Source of the DNA: Pseudoips prasinana
Taxonomy: Eukaryota; Arthropoda; Insecta; Lepidoptera; Nolidae
Assembly (NCBI GenBank): GCA_951640165.1
Contig: OX621234.1
Span: 6,329,001 to 6,393,000 of the forward strand
Direction of reading: 5' to 3'
Length of the DNA stretch: 64,000 bases
Every line of letters begins with the position of its first letter. Position 1 is the first letter of the stretch. Shown here piece by piece: positions 10,763-18,951 of this stretch. The position numbers and the translations under genes were made by a program. The notes beneath the pieces are model-generated. The model was given only the letters and a program-made list of their open reading frames with translations. It ran no database searches and was not told where the DNA came from.

Positions 10763-10828
10763 CTTCTTCCTGTGAGGCATACATTGGTGGGTTGACGCTC
10801 GATACATTACTAGGAGATTTTTTATGAC
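10763..10828 (-). CDS. Gene 1, exon 5 (66-nt mini exon)
   Basis: Minus-strand acceptor TGTATTTTCAG before 10828 and donor GAAGAAG/GTAAATAA after 10763. It enters and leaves in phase 1 and encodes about 22 residues, including SPSNVSSVNPPMYASQEE. The matching exon of gene 2 (56746-57153) is 408 nt and contains TPSSHDPPMPKQT at the equivalent place, so the two have diverged six-fold in length. It is too short to be found as a stand-alone ORF. It is called from splice signals, phase and paralogy. Confidence 0.7.
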
Positions 10829-10902
10829 CTGAAAATACATTATCAAGACATAGTTTTAGCAATATTCAACTAACTTACTTTCGATGTAAATTTTTACGTT
10901 TA

Positions 10903-11226
10903 GAGCGCCTTTACACTAGCGTTTGTCCAGTGTAGGCGTTCGATAAATGGATGCGCAGCGCAGAAGCTGCGACTACGCGGCGCTGGCGCTGTGTTACTGC
11001 GGCGTCAGTGCAAGGGTAAATGAATTTGCTGCGTTAGGTTACTACGGACTAACTACGGAGTACAACGCAATTGTGTGACATCTGCGCCGCGTTAGCGTAG
11101 CGCTCAATCGACTCCAGAGGAAACGCCGCAACAAGCCGACGCCTACGCCGCGTTGTCGCGGCCTCTGCGCTGCGCATACGTTTATCGAACGCCTACGCTG
11201 GACAAACGCTAGTGTGAAGAGAGCCC
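10903..11226. mobile_element. MITE with ~60-bp inverted ends and TA duplication
   Basis: The left end begins GAGCGCCTTTACACTAGCG and the right end is its near complement (CGCTAGTGTGAAGAGAGCCC). The match continues for about 60 bp through GTTTGTCCAG, AGGCGTTCGAT and GCGCAGCGCAG. TA flanks both sides (10901-10902 and 11227-11228). It sits in intron 4 of gene 1 and ends 15 bp from the exon 4 donor. It has no coding capacity and is much more GC-rich than the surroundings. Confidence 0.85.
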
Positions 11227-11241
11227 TACATTTATTTTTAC

Positions 11242-11631
11242 CTTCCAAAGCAAGGCCCCTCATAATAGCAGATGGATTTAACTTTGATAGGGCTGTATAA
11301 ATAGGCGGCTTCCATTTTACACATTTGGACTTCTCTGATTGTTCTAAGTTATGGTCTATTATGATAGGTTCACAACAACATGGTCTATGTGTTGTGTCAG
11401 TGGTCGCTTCCCGTGTTATTACGGCGGGAGACACTAAATGTTTCACTTTGTTGTGTGTAGTAATCTGACAGACCTTGTTTTTTGTCTCTTTTCTTTTTAC
11501 AGAGCACATGGTAAATTTATTCTCGCAAGGTGGTGTGACGCTTAAACTTGTGGAAGCTACTTGAGGATCTCCTGACTTCTTGCCTCTTCTACAAAATTTT
11601 ATTCCCATGCACCTAGTTTTTTGTCTAAAAC
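11242..11631 (-). CDS. Gene 1, exon 4
   Basis: Minus-strand acceptor TTTCACAG before 11631 and donor GGAAG/GTAAAA after 11242; phase 1 in, phase 1 out, 390 nt. It reads FRQKTRCMGIKFCRRGKK, then TTDTTHRPCCCEPI and ends near IMRGLALEG. It aligns with gene 2 exon 4 (55098-55493), which reads FSHKLEPRGMKICTRGKR, ATDTTADRPCCCAVP and MGMRG. The basic GxKxCxRGKK patch and the Cys triplet are the most conserved parts. An apparent open frame continuing to 11042 runs into the MITE and is not part of the gene. Confidence 0.8.
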
Positions 11632-11876
11632 CTGTGAAATGTTGTTATTATTCTTATGTTCAAGATCTTACTTTCACCTAAAGGGAAAGGGATGTGCGTT
11701 AAAGTTCATTTGCATTTGCTTGTGGCTAAATTATATTATAAAAATTGGTTTTATGTTGACTATACGTAACCGCTAGACTTCCACTGGAGCGATAACCCAT
11801 TCAACAACTAAGATATGAAAGAGTAGCAGGACTAATTAAAATAATGCATATAATAGGGTTCGATTATATTGCTCAC

Positions 11877-12026
11877 ATTTTTCAGATCGCGTCGATTTTA
11901 TAACTGAAGACCTCTCAGCTCCGGCGTCTAGTTCAATAAATGCTTTTGGTTTCGCTGCACAGCATTTACAAGAGTCATCAGTTATGATTTGTTTCTTATT
12001 TTCGTGACCTGTTGATGACTCACACA
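11877..12026 (-). CDS. Gene 1, exon 3 (tentative)
   Basis: Minus-strand acceptor TATTTTTCCAG before 12026 and donor GAAAAAT/GTGAGC after 11877; 150 nt, phase 1 on both sides, so it joins exon 2 and exon 4 without breaking the frame. It encodes CESSTGHENKKQI, then a Cys cluster DDSCKCCAAKPKAF and ERSSVIKSTRSEK. The gene 2 counterpart is uncertain (see 54443). The splice signals and phase support it; there is no homology proof. Confidence 0.55.
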
Positions 12027-12247
12027 CTGGAAAAATAGATTTGATGATACCAAACTGAGTTAAGGGACATTTCAAAAATAAAAAATCGCAGATTATTCGG
12101 CGATGATTTTAGGATCGGGCGTGAAGCAAGCCCACCTATTAAAAATGGAGTATAAAATTAATCCTACAGGTGAATCATAGATTAGGTAGCAAACTAATAA
12201 AATTGGCCTCTCTGTAGAAATCGTGTATTGTATTGATTAGAAAATAC

Positions 12248-12891
12248 CTTCCATCTGACACGTATCCATCTGAGGTCCAATCAAACGTGGAATTAATTCC
12301 GACTTAACATTAGCAATATCACGATCATGGCCAATAAAACTATTACTAAGCTTAATAGGTGAACATAAAAGATTTTCAGAAGTATCGGTACCCACTTCAT
12401 GAGGTTTAGACTTCACCATTTGTATTTCGTTTTTAGACATATGCGTCATACAATTCTTGTCATTGTTTTCATCCTCATTGTTATAATCGTTTTGACAATT
12501 TGAATTTCCTGTAGTTGCTATTTCTTTTCTACATTTGGAATTGTTTGTTTTTTCCGATAATGCAAAACACTCTAAGGAATCGACTTTATTTCCGGAATAT
12601 TCTTCATCGCAGTCATCAGAAGAGGGAACTATCAAAAATATTGAGGAAGCTGATAACTTCGCTTCTATAAGTAACTTGTTGATTATTGTGACTAAATCAC
12701 GTTTACTTTTCAAATGGTTTGAGATGACATCTGTTTCTCGGCTTTTAAAAAACTGTTCTTTTTGTTCTTGTGGTTGCTTACTTCTATTTGGTAAAGATAA
12801 TTGACAAATCGTAAAATCATTGTGATTAAAGACAAAATCGTCATTTTGGTGCGTTTCGTAGAAGTTTATGATCTTGTCGTTGATACTAGTG
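12248..12891 (-). CDS. Gene 1, exon 2
   Basis: Minus-strand acceptor TTTTTTTCAG before 12891 and donor GATGGAAG/GTATTT after 12248; 644 nt, entering in phase 2 and leaving in phase 1. It reads TSINDKIINFYETHQND and later SSIFLIVPSSDDCDEEYSG. Gene 2 exon 2 (46597-46988) has SSIYLLVSSDDTGYSADDV in the same place and the same phases. The frame runs into a stop only at 12237-12239, beyond the donor, so that stop is probably intronic. If the donor is unused, the protein ends here. The exon is acidic and Ser/Asn-rich. Confidence 0.7.
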
Positions 12892-13377
12892 CTGAAAAAA
12901 AAGTAATATTTGAATTCTTAAGTCTTATTACGTAGGTATTATTAATCTGTTGACGAGGGAAAATATGCGATTCTTGCCAGGCGTTTGGCAAGATTATTTT
13001 CCGTTCCATTTTGCGTTCTTTGGTCAATGAGTAGTCGGAAGTAGGTACTTCTTTATTCTAGAAGACATTCCAGGTATTAGCATAAATAATGTTAATGATA
13101 TGATTCTGCTTATAGAGAAGGGAGCGAAAGTCAACAACACTGAGTGGCATAATATCGCAAATGTAAATGTAACCACGTTCCATCAGATGGGCCGTATGAT
13201 TATTTCGCTTATTAAAGAAAGTAACAGTAAAATCATAGAGGGCTCCAATAAAACTAAACTATGAAATAGAAAGCCATCTGAAAATAATGAAACAATATGT
13301 ATCCAGAAGATAGAAAATAATTTAAGAGCTCAGGATTTATTTTCAATACTAGGAAAAGGTTACGATGTGTCATTTAA
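12892..13377 (+). pseudogene. Unrecognised open stretch in gene 1 intron 1 (plus strand)
   Basis: From 13031 to 13260 a plus-strand frame reads YFFILEDIPGISINNVNDMI, LLIEKGAKVNNTEWHN and IISLIKESNSKIIEG. After one TGA it stays open to the edge of the Helitron at 13378 (ICIQKIENNLRAQDLFSILG). The composition looks protein-like. I do not recognise the protein. It may be a relic of a mobile element ORF or of a retrocopy. The rest of the interval is plain AT-rich intron. Confidence 0.3.
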
Positions 13378-13616
13378 TCTATATATATAAAAATCAATGC
13401 CACTTTTCGTTGTCAAGTTATAACTCTACAACGCCTTTACCGATTTGGCAAATTTTGGTCTTGAATTATTCGTGGAAGTCCAGGGAAGGTTTGTACGTAG
13501 AGAAAATTAAAAAAAAGTCTTGAAAAAGTGTAAAATAAACATCTTTCTATACTCCCATATACAAACAATTTGTACTAATACTTAAAAGCGTAGCGAAGCA
13601 CGTACCGGGCCGCTAG
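13378..13616 (+). mobile_element. Short non-autonomous Helitron
   Basis: It starts TCTATATATATAAAAATC directly after an A and ends GGGCCGCTAG directly before a T, as expected for Helitron insertion between A and T with 5' TC and 3' CTRR ends. The body is near-identical in its first half to 52126-52394 (AACGCCTTTACCGATTTGGC, AGTCCAGGGAAGGTTTGTAC). It has no coding capacity. Confidence 0.8.
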
Positions 13617-14099
13617 TTATTTATAAAATATTGTATATCTTATAAAAATTCATCATCATTCCTAAGCCTCCAAAAGAACTTTTAGCTAGTTATCAAATTA
13701 TTTTTGTTATTATTTATTACTAGCTAAAACTTTCCTAGAAAAAAGCAGTCACGACAACGTTTGTTTCTTTTTTGTCCTACCGAGTTCTCTGGCAGTGCTT
13801 TTCAGTAGCTGCCACGTCATGCACTGCATAGTAGAGTGAAACATAATGACGATTCCACATAAATGTAATTATTTTTCACTTTCTCTTTAAAAGTAAAATC
13901 CCCTTTCATGACCACCATGAACTGTTATGTATTTATAACCTTGGAATTGAAGAAGTAATTCTAAATACCTCACCATAATTGTAAAATAATAAAATTCCTT
14001 TCGAGAATTTGCTTTCTTTCATTTGTATTCAGTGAAAAAACAAAATATAAAACTATTGAAAGTCGTAAATCGCGATAATATGTACATATATATTTTTAA
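13617..14099. other. Gene 1 intron 1, no feature recognised
   Basis: AT-rich intronic sequence without open frames, obvious repeat ends or foldbacks that I could identify. Confidence 0.4.
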
Positions 14100-14474
14100 C
14101 AGACAGTCGGAAGGAGTTAGGATCAATCTCCAAAACGGGCGTATTCGTGTGATCGCTCTGGTGCTTTTCAGTTATTGATAATTGATGGTAATTATGTATC
14201 TCCTTAAAAAGAATGATTTTCAAATAGTAAATTTTTACTATTGGCCTTCAATTTACTCAAACAGTTATGGAAATATTTAAGTTCAAAAAATTTCACGACC
14301 AGAGCAATCATAATTGGTGCCTGAGCGATCATAAATGGTGAAAGTAGCGAAACAAAAAAAATAAAATCGATAAAATATTATTTATTTAGCCGTTATCAGT
14401 CATATTCAGTGTACGTGTAACAAGATTATATGTAAGAAAAAATTATTATTTTAGAAAAAGGCCAGGGCATATAA

Positions 14475-14680
14475 GGCCTCGTACAGACGAGCAGCATGTT
14501 TCCGACGACAGAGCCAACTTCAGCTGTCAACAGTGGCAACTGCAGCTGCCAACATTGGTCGACGTTTGCCATCGACACGTGGACAGCAAACGCCGACCAA
14601 TGACGATAGCTGCAGGCGCCCCTGTCGACAGCTGAAGTTGGCTCTGTCGACAGCAAAGTACTGCTTATCTGTTTGACGCC
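14475..14680. mobile_element. MITE with TAA target duplication
   Basis: A 206-bp foldback element. The left end GGCCTCGTACAGACGAGCAG is matched by the complement of the right end (CTGCTTATCTGTTTGACGCC). The inner arms GACAGAGCCAACTTCAGCTG and CAGCTGAAGTTGGCTCTGTC are perfect complements, and the rest of the arms is about 80% complementary. TAA flanks both ends. A 3-bp TAA duplication suits PIF/Harbinger-type MITEs. Confidence 0.8.
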
Positions 14681-14777
14681 TAAGACGTCAAGCTGCCTAT
14701 ATCGTCGTCTTAAAAAAAAACTGTTTTATATATTTTATTAACTGTTGTTTTACGTATGTATTATTTATTGTTGATTA

Positions 14778-15618
14778 TCTTAGCTTGAAGATAAAACCAA
14801 CATTTTTCTTTCTAAATGTTCACTTTCTTTACTTTGATTTTTTAACCTATTCATCTGTCTTCTAATACGTTCATTACTTATTTTCATTTCTTGATTTTTT
14901 TGTTTTGATTTTGAAACCCTATTAGCTCTATATTTCATCTTTCTTAATAAGGTTGTATATAGATATATTCATTATGATGAATAATGAATATATCTAAACT
15001 TTTTTGAGACGTATGTGATATGTTGCTAATTGAGCTTTGCGGACTACCGGGACAGATGATGGAGGAAGCACTTCCAATGCATGTTAGTGCGTTTGTCCGT
15101 TCAGTAGATCTTGTTATTTTTCGGTGAGACGGGTGAATCAAAATAAGACACATTTTCGTATTCTTTAAAGGTCTCTGGAAGACAGGAACTTGTCTGACAA
15201 TGAACTTTTACACGATTAATAATTTTTAAACTCATTTCAACATCTTGTTTTACAGTTTGCAGTATATCTCTATATTTTGTTACATTGTTGGTGCTTAAGG
15301 CTAGAGATGATTGAGGAACATTCGAAAGAGGATGACGGTTCTCGGATATATCTATTGCTGGCAACTTATCCAATAATTTTCTTTAAATAATACCGTCGAG
15401 AACTTTGCCTACTTTTCTTCCTGTGAATCGTTTGCTGGCTTGTAGTCAAATCACTCATTGGTAGTACTGTGCCCCGAGCTTATTCCTTTGTTAATCTCTC
15501 TTGACTTTACAAGCCATTTTGCGTATAGATCTGGATCGTTTTTTATCTTGACCACTCTACGCTCAGCCAATTTCTTCTTAAGACGTTTTTCTTCTATGGA
15601 TAATCGGTTTCGAGGCAT
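14778..15618 (-). pseudogene. Broken basic/coiled-coil protein gene
   Basis: Three minus-strand pieces seem to belong together. At 15618-15451 an ATG starts MPRNRLSIEEKRLKKKLAER followed by KNDPDLYAKWLVKSRE. At ~15373-15101 there is NNVTKYRDILQTVKQDVEMS, ending in a stop. At ~14940-14778 there is MKYRANRVSKSKQKNQEMKI followed by a Lys/Glu-rich helix. The frames do not join and stops intervene, so it is decayed or spliced in a way I cannot see. The N-terminal pattern (basic, KNDP-LY) is one I associate with repetitive animal genes, probably transposon-borne. No function is assigned. Confidence 0.35.
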
Positions 15619-16839
15619 GATTTCAATCTGCAACAATAGTTGCTATAAAATTTTAGAGAAGAGTTTTCTTATGTAAAATTAAAGTTGTGTTAGCTAAATG
15701 CCAATATAAAATCTGATAAAATACGACATAATCCGTTAATGGACCAAAGAAACCCAGGAAAGGTTATAATTAAAGGTTCTATGCATAGTTCATCGTTTGT
15801 CATTGTAACAGTGCGGTACTACTATTTCTTAAAATAGATTTATGACGTACAATTAATGCAAAATATCATCGCTATGGTCTTATTGGACAGAGCAATCACT
15901 GCCATAGCGATCAGAAAAAGTCACAAAATCATAAATATAGCCCTATTTAAAAGCAGTAGAAAATTGTGATTACGTCTCATAAAAAACATCATAACGATCA
16001 CTTAATTCATATAAGAAACACATTCACAAGCTTATTATTTAATTTAAGTAACGTGCCATAGCAATCATAAAATTCGAGAACCAAATCCAGAGCAATCATA
16101 AAGTTACCTTCGTAATGTTGGAGCTAGGGAACGTGGAACACAGGTATCCTCCTCGGCGATTAGACCACTGCTGGTGTTGCTCCAGGGAAGGGGAATAGAG
16201 TGTCTATAACGCGTTACTAGGGATGAGCGCGATCTTTTGCGTCCGCGCAGAGCGAAGAGATAACATGCCCGGTCACGTTTTTAAATTCAAATTGTGGCAA
16301 AAGTATTATTAATATAAGTAAAAATATTTTATGACTATGAAAATTAACTATTTGTTATGTAATCTAAATAAGTGGTTTCATATAAACATTCTCATTAAAA
16401 AGTTAAAGAATATTTTTTTCATTCAAGCGGGAGTTGGGTCAACCCAGAGCGATCAGGATTTTAGGGTTTAAGATATATTTTTTTATATTTAAAATAAACT
16501 TATTCATAATATTAGCCTTGTATCACATAGATTAGACATCGAACTGTATACAAAAAAATATTTTGAAAACGTTTTTCGATTTTAAAATGGGTTTATCCAG
16601 CCCGACACGAAAAAAAAAGCCTCTGAAGATCGACCCGTTAAGGACATGCAGATGGATGGACTAAGTCATACTATACTCGAGAGTAATAAATCCGGGTCAC
16701 ATAAAGAAACCTATAAATCTCCGAAACTAACAATTTGTAAAAAAGGAGACTTGTGATTGTGCAACTTCGAAATTACTGCATTTGATTTTGCTTTTATATC
16801 TAACCTGTCATTTAAATCAATACTAATATTATAAAGAGG

Positions 16840-16933
16840 AAAGGTTTGTATGTATGTTTGTAACGAAGAGGCTCAAAAAGTACGGTCCAGTACTTTTTGA
16901 GCCTCTTCGTTACAAACATACATACAAACCTTT
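16840..16933. repeat. Perfect 44-bp-arm palindrome
   Basis: The left arm (AAAGGTTTGTATGTATGTTT onward, to AAAAAGTAC) and the right arm (GTACTTTTTGAGCCTC onward) are exact complements around a 6-nt centre, GGTCCA. The arm sequence resembles a common lepidopteran repeat, but the exact symmetry points to a recent inverted duplication. Confidence 0.9.
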
Positions 16934-17429
16934 TAAAAATTCTTTCACCATTTGAATGCTACATTATCACTGATTACTATAAGCTATTTTTATTTGCAAG
17001 AAAAAATAAGGACAAAAACTATAATAATGTTACCCAAGGCGTAAAAAAATATCTTATATCGCATACGCTGCGAAAACTATTGATGATAGAACAAAACAAT
17101 GTTGCACAATATTTAAGTGAAATGTTGCGATAGCATGTGTCTAACTATTGTAGTTATGTCACTATAACCACTTTTGAACATTTTAAAATTTTATATAAAT
17201 TCCGACCTAAATCAGACCATGTTTTTTATACCTTTGCCTTAATTATTACCTAAATAAATGATTTCTCAAGTAAGGTTTACATACCTATAAATTACTTTTT
17301 AGTTTAGTAAAATCGGGTATTCCATTCAAAAGATATTACGAGCTTAATAAAATTGAAATAAAATTAATTCGCCGCTACGTCGCCACCGTAACGCGCCGGA
17401 GCGCCGCGCCTGGGCTCCGGCCCAGGACA

Positions 17430-17635
17430 GGTGGAAATCCTGGTATAAAAAATGATGCGGCATTGGGAAGAGTGTACAGCGTTTTTCCTGATTTTTACCT
17501 CAGGGTATTCCTTCACCATGTACGAGGGCCAACATCGTTCCAGAACTTAAAAACAGTTGACGGAGTTACTAAAGAAACTTACCAAGCCGCTTGCCGAGAT
17601 AGAGGTTTATGTTATGCCATAAATGTTTAAAAAAT
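17430..17635 (+). pseudogene. Helitron helicase fragment
   Basis: A plus-strand frame reads ALGRVYSVFPDFYLRVFLHH, VRGPTSFQNLKTVDGVTKET and YQAACRDRGL before a stop. The series GR-Y-V-P, FYLR-LLHHV-GPTSF, LRTVDGV, T-AC--RGL is diagnostic of the Pif1-like helicase half of the Helitron Rep/Hel protein. Only this short piece survives, on the opposite strand to gene 1 within its first intron. Confidence 0.7.
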
Positions 17636-17671
17636 AAATGTCCACCATGTTGATAGTTTTCAATATTTATT

Positions 17672-18612
17672 ATTTATGCTGAAACCACGCCGCTTACACC
17701 TGAAGAATGGACCAGAACTCTCACAACGCTGGAAACAGTACAAAGAGTTCTGCAACTATTACGAGGAAACTGGGTCTTACCTGCACAAGACTAGGAACAG
17801 GCAGAACCAGGTGCGCAACACCAGCATGAGAAGATCGATACATAGTGAACACCATGTTTCGTCATCGCTGTCGCAAAGCAACTGAACTTACAAATCGGCA
17901 TTCAACGTCTCGGAGGAAGTTACCCAAGCGCATGGATAGTAAAACTGTTACTTATTGAAACAAACAACTGAAACCACTAAGACATGCAAATGGCCCTAAA
18001 TGACCAAGACTGATATATGCCCAAAACCACTTAATTTGTACTATTAAACATTGGTCAAAAGATATGTTTTCCGACGAATCAAATTTTATGCTCTACAAGC
18101 ACGATGGAAGATGCAGAGTGTATAGAAGACCAGAGGAAAGATTCAAGCATGCAACGAAGAAAAAGTAGCCTACGGTGGCGGGTCTGTACTTGTGTGGGCC
18201 GGAATTTTAACTGAAAGTGACTTTCAGAACTCTCAGAACTGGTGTTCATAGAAAACGGCTTTCTAACTAGCGTAAGATACCTATGTGGAAGAAATCCTTA
18301 ATGAACGCGTTTGGCCATTTATGGTCCATTTGGGTGAGGATGCTATATTTAGGCATGACAATGCCCGACCACATACAGGTTGGATTAGATAAACATGACT
18401 TGTATGGAGTGGCCAGCACGCAGCCTAGATATCAACCCGGGCGAGAATACTTGAGAGATGCGTAATACAAAAAAAGCCTCCCCAAATCACGCTTCGTCAG
18501 TTCAAGATTGTTCTCACAGAGAAATGGAGGAATATTCCCCAAAAACGTATAAAGAAGTGTACAGAATGCCAAATCACGTAAACGCGGTAATGGAAGCACG
18601 AGTACGCAATAC
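17672..18612 (+). pseudogene. Decayed Tc1-like transposase
   Basis: Plus-strand frames encode SDESNFMLYKHDGR, VYRRPEERF, GGGSVLVWAGILTE, VEEILNERVWPF and RHDNARPHTG (catalytic-region Asp-Asn), then a degenerate QIRNWRNIPQKRI-like C-terminus. These are Tc1/mariner superfamily landmarks in the right order. Frameshifts and stops break the frame several times. Terminal repeats are not visible. It lies in intron 1 of gene 1. Confidence 0.7.
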
Positions 18613-18615
18613 AAA

Positions 18616-18660
18616 GTTGTTCAAAACTGTAATGTAGGAAACATTACAGTTTTGAACAAC
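18616..18660. repeat. Perfect 20-bp-arm hairpin
   Basis: The arm GTTGTTCAAAACTGTAATGT and its exact complement flank a 5-nt loop, AGGAA. It adjoins the 3' end of the Tc1-like relic. Confidence 0.9.
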
Positions 18661-18951
18661 CTTTTGTTGTAAAGGCGAGATTTTTTTTCTTATGTAATTT
18701 GTAGTGAAATAAATGCAGTAACTCATAAATTTTATTACTATCATTTAAAATTTATTATATTGTAACACAATTTATTTCACTAAGCTAGCTGTCTAAGTTT
18801 CTGAGATTCACAGGTTCCTATAAGTGACGCAGATTAATGTAAGTTCTTGAGTGTATAAAGTTTATTTTATACTATTCGCGTACAGTACTCAAAGACCAGA
18901 TCAGATTAAACTGTGTATTACAAAAGTTATTAAAAGGTATAAAATTCTTAC

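Larger units (their letters stand above)
14100..16470. mobile_element. Possible unclassified element with AGAGCRATCA motifs
   Basis: A 10-bp motif AGAGC(G/A)ATCA or close variants recurs near 14151 (complement), 14301, 14325, 15888, 15908, 16057, 16093 and 16448. The first and last occurrences are inverted, GTGATCGCTCTGG and CCAGAGCGATCAGG. Between them lies a minus-strand coding relic (14778-15618). I infer a transposon with subterminal repeats. No clean terminal repeat or target duplication was found, so this could also be coincidence in AT-rich intron. Confidence 0.3.

Noticed and set aside
11042..11241. Extension of the exon 4 frame to 11042
   Set aside because: It runs across a GT donor into a TA-flanked MITE, and gene 2 exon 4 ends at the homologous donor.
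15085..15115. Match of CAGTAGATCTTGTTAT to the start of gene 1 exon 6 (10193-10208)
   Set aside because: The shared run is only about 16 bp and the flanks differ, so I treat it as chance.
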